Assembly (NCBI RefSeq): GCF_010560025.1
Contig: NZ_SAIY01000008.1
Location: 1 to 64,000, forward strand
DNA: 64,000 bases
Direction: 5' to 3'
DNA from: Verrucosispora sioxanthis
GTDB taxonomy: Bacteria > Actinomycetota > Actinomycetes > Mycobacteriales > Micromonosporaceae
Part shown: positions 8,698-18,842 of the stretch, piece by piece
Position numbering within the stretch: the stretch's first letter is position 1
Layout of the letters: the number at the start of each line of letters is the position of its first letter
Program-made: the position numbers and the translations under genes
Notes under the pieces: generated by a model
Databases searched by the model: none
Seen by the model: the letters and a program-made list of their open reading frames with translations, nothing else
What the model was told of the DNA's origin: nothing

Positions 8698-9120
8698 TCA
8701 GTGCAGCGCGACGCGCTGCGCCACCGGTTCCAGGTACACCGGGAGGTGGTCACCGGCCTGCGCGACGAACATGGCCACCTCGTACGCCATGTCGCCGACC
8801 TCCGCGTCGCCGTCGATGCCGACGGCCAGGACGGCCCCGTTGCCGGTGGTGGCATGGAACAGGAACGCCCGCGACATCTGCACCACGACCTGGTGCAGCT
8901 CGCCGTCACCACAGACCCGTGCGGCGGCCAGGCCCAGCGCCTGAAGCCCGCAGACCATGCTGGACAGTTGGCCGGCGAGTTCGTCGTCGATGCCCCGGGA
9001 GGCGCCCAGCAGGAGCCCGTCCGGGGAGAGCACCACCGCGAACTGGGCACCCGGCACGCGGTCGACGATGTTGTCGAGCGCGCGGCCGAGGTTGTCGGCG
9101 GTGGCCACCGCAGAAGTCAT
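8698..9120 (-). CDS. Roadblock/LC7-domain protein
   Basis: A 140-aa protein with a roadblock/LC7 fold over most of its length: VPGAQFAVVLSPDGLLLGAS, a central helix GQLSSMVCGLQALGLAA, and VLAVGIDGDAEVGDMAYEVA. Bacterial roadblock proteins act as dimeric partners or activators of small GTPases (MglB type) and occur in actinobacterial conservon-like clusters. Here it follows the IniR-like regulator by 50 bases on the same strand and probably belongs to the leftward arm of the ini-like locus, where it could partner the dynamin-like GTPases. That link is an inference from position. Confidence 0.8.
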   Translation of the reverse strand: MTSAVATADNLGRALDNIVDRVPGAQFAVVLSPDGLLLGASRGIDDELAGQLSSMVCGLQALGLAAARVCGDGELHQVVVQMSRAFLFHATTGNGAVLAVGIDGDAEVGDMAYEVAMFVAQAGDHLPVYLEPVAQRVALH

Positions 9121-9170
9121 GGCAGGTCCTCTCGTTTACGGAACCGGTGATCCGGACCGGTCCCCGTGGC

Positions 9171-11693
9171 TCAGTTCACGGCCCGTCGGGGCCACGGCTG
9201 TCCGTTCGTGGTGTACGACGGTTCGGCCAGGATGGTTCGAAGCAGGGCCAACAGGTCGGTGCGGTTGGCGCAGTCGAGCCGCGAACGCATCCGGGCCACG
9301 TGGTGCTCCACAGTCTTGGCCGAGATGAACAACCGGTCCCCGATCTCCCGGTAGGTGAGACCGGCGACCACCAGCTCGGCCACCTCCCGCTCCCGGTCGC
9401 TGAGCCGGTGCGAGACGGTACCGGCTGCCGGTTTGCGGTCCTCGGCGGCGGACCGACCCTGCAGCGCCCGGGCGCAGTCCAGCAACGTCGTCATCGCCCG
9501 CCGATCCGCGGTGCGGATGGCGGCCTGGCCAGCCAGCCGGGCACCGTCCCAGCACAGGCCGGTGTCGTGCAGGCCCCGGGCGGCCGCCTCGACCCGGACC
9601 GGGTCGACGGTGCCGCGCAGCACCTCCAGCCAGCACTCGGCCGCGGCAGCCACCACGGCGGCGTACCGGCTGTGGCCGGCGGCGGCCACCAGGGCGGTCA
9701 CGTGCCCGTCGGCTGCGGCCGGATCGTCGGTGAGGATCGCCGCGTGCAGTCCGCTCCAGTGCAGCGGGGTACGCCACAGGGGCGGGTCGGCCAGCCGGCC
9801 GAGCAGCTCGTGGGCGTCGCGCAGGTAGGGCTGCAGGCGGCCCAGGTCACCGAGCCGGGCACCGGCGATGGCCAGCTCGCCCAACGGCAGCAGGGTGAAC
9901 AGGTCCACCGGGTGGCGGACCACCGCCTCCAACGCGGGCACCCATTCGCGCTGCAACGCGCCGAGGTCGCTGACGCGCCGGGCGATACCCATGGTCAGCC
10001 CGGCGGCGAAGAGCAGGTCGCGGGGTCCGAGCGCGACGCCGGCGCTCGCCTCGGCGAGCTGCTCGCTCGCCGCGGCGATCCGCCCCCGCGTCATCAGGAT
10101 CCAGGCACGCAGCAGCCGGTGCCGGCCGGTCAGCAGCGGCCCACCGATACCGCTGGTCAGGGCCCGGTCCAGGACCCGTTCGGCGATGTCCAGTTCGCCG
10201 CAGTGCACGGCCGTCAGCGCCGCCAGCGCGGCGGGGCTGTCCGGCAGCAGCACCGCCCGCCCGTCCGGTTCCAGCAGGGCCGCCGCCTGCACCAGAGTGG
10301 ACAGGGCCGCCGACGGGGTGCCGTGCACGCTCGCGTACCCCCGTCGGCCATCAGCCGGGCGGCACCGGCCGGCAACGTCGGCGGACCGTCCGCGACGGGT
10401 TCGGGGTGCCGGCCGGTCGGCCGGTGGCGAGGGCGCCGACGGTCGCGAAGGCGTGGGCGCTGCCCCGCCGGACCAGCGGTACAACTCCACGCTGCGGTCG
10501 GTCTGTCCACGGTGGGCGAGGGCGGTGGCGGCGACCAGCGCGGCCTCCGCCCGGCCGTCCGGCGCCCCGTGGTGAGCAGCCGGTCGGCCAACCGCAACGC
10601 CAGGTCGAGGTCACCGGCCAGAGCGGCGGCGACCGCCTGCCGGACGGCGGTGGGTCGACCGGCGGCACCGGCCGCGGCGAACAGGCGCGCAGCCAGCGCC
10701 GGCTCGCCGCCGAGGGCCTCCTCCGCCGCCGCCTCCAGGGTGCCGGCCGGGCAGTCACCGGCGACACCGGCTGCCAGCAGCGAACGCACCAGCGGCAACA
10801 CCGGTGCGCCCCCGGTTGAACGCGAGTTCGCTGAGCAGGTGCCAGACGGCGGTACGGTCGGCGGCCGGGCTCAGCACGGTCACCGCCCGGCGCACCAGCG
10901 GAGTGGGTCGGCCGTCGGCGCCGACCAGGCCCGCAGCCCGGGCCTCGGCGACGAGGTCGTCGATCTCCGCCGGTTCGCGGTTCAGCAGCGGGCGCAGTGC
11001 CTCCGCGGGCAGCGGAACGCCGGCGGCCAGCGCGATCAGCAGCCGCCGCGCGTCGGCGGGCAGCTGTTCCAGGTCGGGACCGAGATGCAGCACCACCTGG
11101 CGGGGCAGGTCGCTCGGTACACCGACCGTCTCCTGCTCGCGCAGCCCGTCGGTCAGCCATGCCACGTGCCGGGGCACCCCGCCGGTCTGGCTGTGCACGT
11201 AGTCGACCAGGTCGGCGCGGCGGCCGAGGCGGGGCACGGCGGCGAGGTACGCGGCAGTGCGAGCCCGGGTGAACGGGGTGAGCAGGAGCTGGCGTCCCTC
11301 GCGGTGCAGCGTGTCGGTCAGCTCGGTCAGGGCCGCCGGTCGCGGCCAGGGGCGGTAGCTGATCGCTATGCGGTGTCGACGGTCGGCCACCAGTCGCCGC
11401 AGCGTGCGCAGTCGGGCCTCGTCGAGCAGGTGCGCGTCGTCGATCAGCAGCACCGTGTCGGGGGCGTACGCGTCGTCGGTGGCCGGCACCTCGGTGTGCA
11501 CGGCGACACCGGCCCGGGCGTACCGGGTGGCCACCTCCTGAAGGTAGGTGGTGCGGCCGTGGCCGCCCGGTCCGGTCACCCCGAGGGCGAGCGGTGCCGC
11601 CGGCTCCGCGGTGATCGCGTCGAGCAGGTCGGTCGCGTCGGCGGCGAGGACCAGCGGGCTGTCCGCCACGGCGCTCGGCATCATTGCGGTCAT
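9171..11693 (-). pseudogene. IniR-like large regulator (ATPase + helical repeats + LuxR HTH), frame-disrupted
   Basis: When its frames are joined this gene encodes about 840 aa: an N-terminal NTPase domain with P-loop-like GPGGHGRTT and Walker B LLIDDAHLLD, a long helical region, and a C-terminal LuxR helix-turn-helix (LSDREREVAELVVAGLTYRE). Size and architecture match mycobacterial IniR-type regulators. The P-loop has R where K is expected. Five apparent indels interrupt the frame, at 10809-10813, 10564-10567, 10463-10466, about 10395-10401 and 10338-10342, nearly all in C/G runs; family-like sequence continues in another frame each time. The start ATG 11693 overlaps the restored hsp70 stop (ATGA), suggesting translational coupling. 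It likely controls the divergent IniB/dynamin operon. Confidence 0.75.
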
Positions 11694-12975
11694 CCTTCGT
11701 GCCCCGGGCTGCGTACCAGCTTCCGGCGGGATCGCTTCGGCAGGTCCAGGGGCGGGTAGCGGATCGGCGGGCGGGGCGGCGGCTCGTCGGACGGAGTCAG
11801 GTCGTCGGCCGGGAGCAGGCCGGCGGTGCGCGCCGTCGAACCGACGGAGGCGGCTGCGACGGTGGCGGGGTGCCGACGGTCGCGGGTGGACCGGCCGGTG
11901 GCGGCGGGCCGGCCGGCAGCGGGCGTGGGGACAGGATCCGGGTGCCGGCGGCGGCCGCGCCGGCCGCGGCGGTGTGCTGTGGGTCGGGCGCGGTCTCCAC
12001 CGGAAAGCCGGCGGTGGCGAGCAGTTCGGCGACCAGCGGCACGCGGCTGGCACCGCCGGCCAGCAGCACGCCGTCGAGTTGCGCGGGTGTCAGGTCGGCG
12101 GCGCGGACGGCCTGCGCCAGCAGTTCCACTGTGGCCCGAACGGCCGGCCGGATCAGTTCCTCGAACTCCAGTCTGGTCACCGGCGCGCGGACGGTCCCGG
12201 CCGGCAGTGCCAACGCCACGTCGGTCTGCGACCCGACGGTCAGCTCCCGTTTGGCACGTTCGCACTCGACGGGCAGCTGCCGCAGGGCGGCACGGGCACC
12301 GGGTCCGGCGGCGGCCAGGTCCCGGGCGAGCACGGACCGTACGTGCGCGGCCAGCGCCTCGTCGAAGTCGGTGCCGCCGAGCCGGGAAAGCGTCGCGGGG
12401 ACGCCGACGGTCTCGTACCGGTCCCGGTCGTTGCGTCGGACCAGCGCGGTCTCGAAGGTGCCGCCGCCGAGCGCGTACACGGCGGCGACTGCACCGGCGA
12501 AGCCCCGGACGGCGTGACCCTCCGCCACGGTGACCGTGCGGGGCAGCAGCGTCACCGCACCCAGACCGTAGTCCCACAAGGCGTGGTGCAGCAGATCGCG
12601 ACGGTACCGACCCCAGGACGCGGGGTGGCTCAGCACGATCATCTCGGCCGGCGCGCCCCGGGCACCGTGCACCTGGTCGACCACGTGCGCGGCGAGCAGC
12701 GCGACGAGCGTCTCCGGCCGGTACCGCTCGCCGGCGAGCAGCAGCGGCACATCGTCGCCGACCCGGCTCAGCACTCCCCGGGCGGTACGCTCCGGCTCGT
12801 CGCCTTCACCGAGGGTGAAGGTCCCGTCGGTGGACAGCAGCAGCGTCGACGGCAGTGGGCCCGGCCCGGGGTGCAGGGCGACCGGCTCCGGGTGACCCCA
12901 GTGCCCGTCACGGTGGCGGGCGACCGCGGCGACGGTGCTGGTGTTGCCGATGTCGATCCCGAGCACGTAGGCCAT
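11690..12975 (-). CDS. Hsp70/DnaK-like actin-fold ATPase (C-terminus frameshifted)
   Basis: An actin/Hsp70-fold nucleotide-binding domain: phosphate-1 motif VLGIDIGNTSTVAAVA at the N-terminus, phosphate-2 region YALGGGTFETALV, and adenosine motif LDGVLLAGGASRVPLV. The substrate-binding domain of true DnaK is missing and replaced by a short proline-rich tail. The uninterrupted frame stops at 11797. A different frame continues as LLPADDLTPSDEPPPRPP and ends at 11690-11692, overlapping the next start as ATGA, so one indel near 11840 is likely and I extend the gene to 11690. AAGGAAGAAAG precedes ATG 12975. It is first in the leftward arm of the ini-like locus; its role there is unknown. Confidence 0.82.
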
Positions 12976-13273
12976 CTGCTTTCTTCCTTGACCGCGTCGG
13001 CCGTGGGGGCGGGCCGGACAGGCCCGCCGATGCGGGCCGCCCCGGGGGAACCCCGTGGGCTCCTACGTTCGTACCAGAGATCACTCCGGCATCAGGAGCC
13101 CCAACTTCGGCGGGCGCCGGTCCCCCACTCCCCCTAACGTACGAGAGTCCCGTCGCCCCTAATCGAACGGGTCGGATTGCGGGATCGTCCCCGATGCCCG
13201 GTCCCGGGCACCGCCCGTAGCGTCGTCGGCGATCACCGGTCGTTGACGTTTCGCCGAGGAGTGAACCCCCACC
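12976..13273. promoter_or_regulatory. Divergent control region of the ini-like locus
   Basis: A 298-bp gap between the hsp70-like and iniB-like genes. It holds two direct CCCCTAA repeats (13131-13137 and 13156-13162, 25 bases apart), each followed by an ACG-containing segment; these are candidate sites for the adjacent LuxR-type regulator. TTGACG occurs at 13243-13248 and GAGGAG (13256-13261) is the probable ribosome binding site for ATG 13274. No clear paired -35/-10 was found. Confidence 0.4.
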
Positions 13274-14167
13274 ATGGACCAGACCCTGCACGACTTCGTG
13301 CTCAACCTGCTGACCGACGCGGACGCCCGGTCGGCGTTCGACCTCGACCCGGAGGGCGCGCTGCGGGCCGCCGGCCTCGGCGACATCACCGCCGCCGACG
13401 TCCAGGACGTGGTGCCGCTGGTGGTGGACTACGCCCCGGTGCAGGGGCTGGCCCCGGTCGCCCCGGTCACCGGACAGCTCGGCCTCGATCCGCTGGTGGG
13501 TGACGCCACCGACGCGATCAGCCAGTTGCAGACCGTGGCCCAGCAGATCAGCGTCGGCAGCTCCCACTCCGGGGTGGACGTCAAGGTCGGGGTGCTCGGC
13601 ACCATCGCCGTCGACCCCTCGACGGTGACCGCGGGGGCGAGTGTCTTCCCGGGTGTCGGCGTCGGCGTGACCCCCACCGGGGTCGGTGTGGACCTGTCCG
13701 GGGTGCACGACGTGGCCGACACCCTCGACGCGGACGTGGTTGCCCCGATCGATCGCGTCACCGAGCCGGCACTCGGTGACGTCACCGGCACGGTGGGTGA
13801 CCCCGCGTCGGCGGTGCACGGCACCGGCTCCGGGCTGCTGGACACCACGTCGGGTCTGCTTCCCGGCACCACCAGTCAGGTCGGCGACCTGGTCGGCTCG
13901 CTCGGTGTCGACGACACCCTCGGCGGGCTGGGCCTGACCGGCGACACCCGTGGTGTGGTGCCGTCGCTGGATCTCGATTCCACTGTGGGCGGTGTGACCG
14001 GGCAGGTCGACGGCCTGTTGGGCGGGGTGACCGGCAACGTCACCGGCGGCACGAAGGGGCTGCTGGACGGCGGCGTCAGCGGCTCGGTGAGCGGGGACAC
14101 GGCAACCCACGGCGAGGCCTCCACCTCGACCGGTGGGGTGCTGGGCCTCACCGACGGTCTCCTCTGA
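13274..14167 (+). CDS. iniB: IniB-like protein (IniB N-terminal domain, repetitive Gly/Val/Asp/Thr-rich tail)
   Basis: 297 aa. Residues 1-50 (DQTLHDFVLNLLTDADARSA, then GALRAAGLGDITAADVQDVV) resemble the N-terminal domain of mycobacterial IniB, the first product of the isoniazid-inducible iniBAC operon. The rest is low-complexity, rich in G, V, D, T and L, with recurring units such as GVTGQVDGLLGGVTGNVTGG. No cleavable signal peptide or membrane helix is obvious. It heads a rightward operon with two dynamin-like GTPases, the same order as iniB-iniA-iniC. In mycobacteria the operon responds to cell-wall inhibitors; the same trigger here is inferred. Function of the repetitive tail is unknown. 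Confidence 0.78.
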   Translation: MDQTLHDFVLNLLTDADARSAFDLDPEGALRAAGLGDITAADVQDVVPLVVDYAPVQGLAPVAPVTGQLGLDPLVGDATDAISQLQTVAQQISVGSSHSGVDVKVGVLGTIAVDPSTVTAGASVFPGVGVGVTPTGVGVDLSGVHDVADTLDADVVAPIDRVTEPALGDVTGTVGDPASAVHGTGSGLLDTTSGLLPGTTSQVGDLVGSLGVDDTLGGLGLTGDTRGVVPSLDLDSTVGGVTGQVDGLLGGVTGNVTGGTKGLLDGGVSGSVSGDTATHGEASTSTGGVLGLTDGLL

Positions 14168-14222
14168 CACCCGCCGCCTCGCACTTGATAATTGCGCCGA
14201 ATTCAGCACACTTGGTGCGGTG

Positions 14223-16059
14223 ATGGCGGGAATCTGGCTCGACGCGCTCGACGACATCGCCCGCACGTGCCAGGAACACGGTCGGGGCGACCTGCTTCAG
14301 GCGGTTCGCCTCAAGCGCGCCCACCTGCTCGATCCGACGTTGACCGTGCTCGTCGTCGGCGAGCCGAACCAGGGAAAGAGCCAGCTGGTCAACGCGATCG
14401 TCAACGCGCCGGTCTGCCCGGTCGGTGACGGAACCACCACCGTCCTGCCGACGGTGCTGCGGCACGCCGAGGTCGCCTCGGCGACGGTGGTGCAGACGCC
14501 GCTGTCGAGGCCGGGAACGCCGCCGGCCGCCGATCCGCCGGCCGTGCGACGAGCACCGGTGCCGACCGACCAGATCGCCGCGGAGTCGGCGGCAGCACCG
14601 GTCGGCTGCCCGGCGGCGGTCCCGCGTACATCGAGATCGGCCTGCCCCGGGCGTTGCTCGGCGCCGGCGTGGTGCTCGTCGACATGCCGGGCGGCGGTGA
14701 CGTCGCCGCCGTGGGTGCCGGCACCCCGGTCGCCGCCCTGGCCCGCGCGGACACCGTGCTGCTGGTCACCGACTCCACTCGGGACCTGTCGGTGAACGAG
14801 CTGAACATGCTGCTGCACCTCACCAGGTCGCACTCCAATGTGGCCGTGGTGCAGACCAAGACGGACCTGGTGCCGGACTGGCGGGCCGTGGCCGACCGCA
14901 ACCGGCGGCACCTGGCCGACGCCGGGTGCAGGTCCCGTTGATCCCGGTGTCCGCCGCGCTGCGCCTGCACGCCGCCGCCACCGACGACCACGCGCTCAAC
15001 GCGGAGTCCGGCTTCCCGGCGCTGATCGCCCTGCTCCGGCGGCATCTGGCCGCCAAGCCCGACACCCTGGCCCGAGCCGCCGTGGTGCTGACCGCGCGTA
15101 CCGTGGTGGAGCAGCTCGCCGCGCCGCTGCGGGCGGAACTGACCGACCAGCGCTCGGCCGAGGAGTCCGCACCGATGGCCCGGCTGCACGCGGCGCAGCG
15201 GGAGGTCGACGAGCTGCGCCGGTGTGCCACCCGGTGGCAGAACACGCTGACCGACGAGATGGCCGATCTGATCTCCGACGTCGAGCACGACCTGCGCGAG
15301 CGCACCCGGCAGATCCTGCGGATGGTCGACGAGGCGTTCGAGACCGCCGACCCGCTGGTGGCGTGGGACGCCGTCGCGCAGTGGCTGGAACAGAGCCTCG
15401 TCGAGGCGGCCACGGCGAACCGGCGGTGGCTGGTCCAGCGGTGCGACTGGATCGCCCGACGGGTCGCCGAGTCGTTCGCCCGGTACGGGCACGGCTCGCT
15501 GCCGCCGTGGCCGCTGACCGCCTCGGTGGAGTACGGCGCTGCGGTGCCGGAACTGGAACGCCCCACCGTCGACCGGTTCACCGTCGGCCAGAAGGTGTTC
15601 ACCGGCATGAAAGGCTCCTACGGCGGTTTGCTGATGTTCGGCTTGGCGCTGACGCTCGCCGGCCTGCCGATGATCAACCCGATCTCGATCGGCGCCGGTG
15701 CCCTGTTCGGTGGCAAGAGCATCCGCGACGAGGGCAAGCAGCTGCTGCGTCGCCGGCAGGCCACGGTCAAGGCGGCGGTCCAGCGGCACGTCGACGACTT
15801 CTTCATCCAGGTCAGCAAGGACAGCCGGGACGCGGCCCGCCGGGCGCAACGGGTGCTGCGGGACCACTTCGCCGCGCTCACCGACGAGTTGCAGACCGCC
15901 ATCATCGAGTCGTTGCGTAGCGCCAAGGAGGCGGCCGACACCGACGCGGCGGTTCGGGAACGACGGCAACGCGAGATCCAGCAGCGGATGATCCGCCTGG
16001 CCGAGCTGTACGAGCAGGCGCAGCAGGTCACCGCCGCCCGCCCGGCGTCACTGGCATGA
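14223..16059 (+). pseudogene. iniA: IniA-like dynamin-family GTPase, two one-base frameshifts
   Basis: About 610 aa when joined. G1/P-loop GEPNQGKS lies at residues 46-53; G3 is VLVDMPGGG and G4 is QTKTDLV. A long helical stalk follows, with a hydrophobic membrane-insertion segment around 15620-15720 (LLMFGLALTLAGLPMI), as expected of IniA, a bacterial dynamin-like protein that remodels membranes. Frames change near 14583-14590 and at about 14931-14934 (GCCGGGTGCAGG where an extra G restores LADAGVQVPLIP). Both look like losses of one G, and the protein reads correctly across both when repaired, so the gene is likely functional in the organism. It ends in an ATGA overlap with the iniC-like gene. 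Confidence 0.85.
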
Positions 16060-17513
16060 CCGGCGCGCGGCTGGACGCGGTGGTCCGGGATCTGCTGCAC
16101 CGGGCGCTGCACGGCTACCGCGACAACCCCCGCGCCACCGAGTTGCTGCGGCACCAACTGGCCCGCTACGACCAGCCGCTGCGGGTCGCCGTCGTCGGTG
16201 GCTGGCGCAGCGGAAAGTCGACGCTGCTCAACGCCCTGATGGGTGAGGAGGTGGCCCCGGTCGACGGGAGCGCCTTCACCTGGTACGAGGACGGGCCGCA
16301 GCCGGACGCCACCGGATACTCCACGAGTCATCCGCCGCAGCGGCTGGCAGTGCTGCGCTCCGGCACCGGGATGCGGGTCGACCTCACCGGTTGGCGGGCC
16401 GGAGAGCTGCGCGACATCGTGGTGCGGTGGCCGGCACGCTCGTTGCGGCAGGTGACCCTGCTGGACACCCCGGCGATCGGCGCGACCGACGAGCCGACCG
16501 CGGATCCGGTGCTGAGCCGGGTGCTGCGGGAGGCCGACGCGCTGCTGTACCTGTCCCGCGACGCCAGGGGCGCCGACCTGCGGATCCTGGCGGAGACCCG
16601 GGAGGGCGTCGTGGGGCAGGCGGCACCGGTTCACACGATCATGGTCTTGTCCCGGGTGGACGAGTCCGGTGGTGGTCGGGTCGACGCGCTGCTCGGTGCC
16701 CGTCAGCTCGCCCGGCGGGCACTGCGGGACCCGCACGTGGACGCGCTGTGCCTGACGGTGGTGCCGTGCAGCGGATTGCTCGGCCTGGCCGGTCGAGTAC
16801 TCGGCGAGACCGACTTCGCCGCGCTGGCGACCCTGTCCCGGATGCCGCGTGCCGAGCTTGAGCCGTACCTCCTCTCCGCCGAGCGGTTCGCCCGCGGCGA
16901 GCCACCGGCCGGGTTGGACGCGGCCACCCGTGGCGCGTTGCTGGAGCGACTCGGTGTGGTCGGGATCCGCCTGGCGACCACCCTCGTCCGCACCGGCTGC
17001 GACAACCGGGTGGCCCTGGCCGCCGAGCTGGTCCGGCGCAGCGGCCTCGGCGAGCTACGCGAGTCCCTCAACCGCCTCTTCGTCGACCGCCGGCACGTGC
17101 TCAAGGCCCGGTCGGCGCTGACCGCGGTGGAGGCGCTGCTGCGCGACGAACCCGGTCCGGCCACCGGCGACCTGCTCACCGCGCTGGAGCAGCTGCTCGC
17201 CGGTGCGCACGAGTTCGCCGAGTCGCGGCTGCTGGCGGCGCTGCGCGACGGCCGGCTCGGCCTCGACACCGAGTTGGCCGCCGAGGCACGGCGACTGGTC
17301 GGTGGGGACGGTGACGACCCGGCGGCCCGGCTCGGCATCGCCCCCGAGGCGACGCTGGCGTGGTTGTGGGAGACCGCCGCCGAGGCGCGCTGGCGGTGGC
17401 GGGAACGGGCTGAGGACCCCGGACTCCCGTTGCCGCAGCGCCGCGGCGCGCGGGTGGTGGCCCGCAGCTGCGAGGGCCTGCTCGCCGACCTGGCCGCCGC
17501 CCACGCCCGCTAG
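16056..17513 (+). CDS. iniC: IniC-like dynamin-family GTPase
   Basis: 485 aa, intact. P-loop GGWRSGKST at residues 48-56, G3 LLDTPAIG near residue 138, and a G4-like LSRVDE. The C-terminal half is a helical stalk without an evident membrane segment, as in the partner-type dynamin IniC. The start ATG 16056 overlaps the IniA stop (ATGA), so the two GTPases are translationally coupled and probably form hetero-oligomers. By analogy with mycobacteria they may maintain or repair membranes under cell-envelope stress. The gene is convergent with the Tat lipoprotein gene, with 74 bases between stops. Confidence 0.87.
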   Translation: MTGARLDAVVRDLLHRALHGYRDNPRATELLRHQLARYDQPLRVAVVGGWRSGKSTLLNALMGEEVAPVDGSAFTWYEDGPQPDATGYSTSHPPQRLAVLRSGTGMRVDLTGWRAGELRDIVVRWPARSLRQVTLLDTPAIGATDEPTADPVLSRVLREADALLYLSRDARGADLRILAETREGVVGQAAPVHTIMVLSRVDESGGGRVDALLGARQLARRALRDPHVDALCLTVVPCSGLLGLAGRVLGETDFAALATLSRMPRAELEPYLLSAERFARGEPPAGLDAATRGALLERLGVVGIRLATTLVRTGCDNRVALAAELVRRSGLGELRESLNRLFVDRRHVLKARSALTAVEALLRDEPGPATGDLLTALEQLLAGAHEFAESRLLAALRDGRLGLDTELAAEARRLVGGDGDDPAARLGIAPEATLAWLWETAAEARWRWRERAEDPGLPLPQRRGARVVARSCEGLLADLAAAHAR

Positions 17514-17587
17514 GGCCCGTGTCCACGAACGTTCCCGGACCGCGCCGGGCGAAGACGACGACCGGCCGCGCCGAGACTGGTACCCGG

Positions 17588-18835
17588 TCAGGCGGGCCGG
17601 GCGGGACCGTGCAGGCCGACCAGGCCGGGCACGGCGGCGCGGCCGAGTTCGCCGCCGGTGACCGGATCCTGCCAGCACACCGCCGCCCGCTGGCCCAGGT
17701 AGAGACGGGTGCCGTCGGCGCTGAGCACGAGGCCGCCGACCGGGTCGGCGGTCGCCCGCTCCGCGGTGACGGCGAGACCGGTCAGGTCGACGGTCCGCAC
17801 GGCGGTGCCGGCGCCGAGGAACAGCCGCTCGGTGGAGGCCGCCGCGTACGCCGGAGCACCGCCGGCGGCGAGGGCTGCGACACGGCGTACGGTCAGCTCC
17901 TCGGTGGAGATCTCCGCGACGGCGCCGGAGCCGACGTCGGCGACGTAGAGCCGGCCGCCGTCGGGGGTGATCGCCATGGTGTGGCCGTCGGCGCCGCCCT
18001 CCCCGAACGGGTGCGGCAGGTCCACGCAGTACGCCCACCGCTGTTCCAGGTGCAGCGTGTGAACGAAGGCGTGCACGTCGCGGCCCGGCCGGCCGCTGAT
18101 CCGGTCCCGGGTGTGCTGGTGGTCGGGCTGGTGGGTGTAGAGCGTGTAGAGCACGGTGCGGTTCGGGGCCAGCACCGCCTGCCGTCCGTCGCCGCGCATC
18201 TCCTCCTCCGCGCCCGGCGGAACCGCCGTCTTGGCGCGGGTGAGCAGCGGCCCGGCGACGCCGGTGGCGAGGTCGACCAGACGTACCCGGTAGCGGTCCG
18301 GTGCGGCCGGCGGCAACCATTCGAGCACGAACAGTCCGGCCAGGTCGTGGGTGAACGCCTCCGGTACGACGGTGCCCGGTAGCCGCAGCCGTTGCCGCAC
18401 CCCGGCGGCGTCGGCGATCAACACGAGTGTCTGGTCGCGCCCGGCGGGACGGTCCCCGGTGGCGCTGAGGTGTTCGGTGGTCAGCGCCAGCCGGGTGCCG
18501 TCGGTGGAGGTGGTCTGCGGCACCCACCGGCCCGGCAGCCGTACCCGCTCGGAGGCGTTGCCCCGGCCGGCGTCGACGCGCCACAGGAGGGTGTCGGCTC
18601 CGTCGGCCACGGCGGTCCAGACCAGCCGCCCGTCGGCGGTGGCCACCCCGGCGCCGATCGACTGCCGGTCGGTGCCCCGCAACACGGTCAGGCCGCCGTC
18701 GAGGGTGACGAGCAGGGGGTCCGGTAGCGGGTCGGCGGCGGCCGGGGTCGAGTCGCAGCCGACCAGGGTGGCGGCTCCGACCCCGGCCAGGGTGGTCAGC
18801 AGGGTACGCCGCGAGATCGTCGTGTTCGCCATCAT
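17588..18835 (-). CDS. Tat-exported lipoprotein with beta-propeller (YncE/WD40-like) fold
   Basis: 415 aa. The N-terminus SRRTLLTTLAGVGAATLVGC combines a twin-arginine signal with a lipobox (LVGC), so it is probably folded before export and anchored to the outer face of the membrane. The mature part shows repeated blade-like units (LVTLDGGLTVLRGTD, TMAITPDGGRLYVADV, GLVLSADGTRLYLGQ). ATG 18835 (or ATG 18832) follows directly a GGAAC-N16-GTGTCA promoter on this strand, so it is probably a leaderless target of the divergent ECF sigma factor. Ligand and role are unknown; surface sensing or envelope homeostasis would fit. Confidence 0.78.
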   Translation of the reverse strand: MMANTTISRRTLLTTLAGVGAATLVGCDSTPAAADPLPDPLLVTLDGGLTVLRGTDRQSIGAGVATADGRLVWTAVADGADTLLWRVDAGRGNASERVRLPGRWVPQTTSTDGTRLALTTEHLSATGDRPAGRDQTLVLIADAAGVRQRLRLPGTVVPEAFTHDLAGLFVLEWLPPAAPDRYRVRLVDLATGVAGPLLTRAKTAVPPGAEEEMRGDGRQAVLAPNRTVLYTLYTHQPDHQHTRDRISGRPGRDVHAFVHTLHLEQRWAYCVDLPHPFGEGGADGHTMAITPDGGRLYVADVGSGAVAEISTEELTVRRVAALAAGGAPAYAAASTERLFLGAGTAVRTVDLTGLAVTAERATADPVGGLVLSADGTRLYLGQRAAVCWQDPVTGGELGRAAVPGLVGLHGPARPA

Positions 18836-18842
18836 GACCCGG

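Noticed and set aside
8553..11759. 1068-codon rightward open frame
   Set aside because: Antisense to the roadblock and IniR-like genes; low-complexity R/G/P/A-rich translation with no domain.
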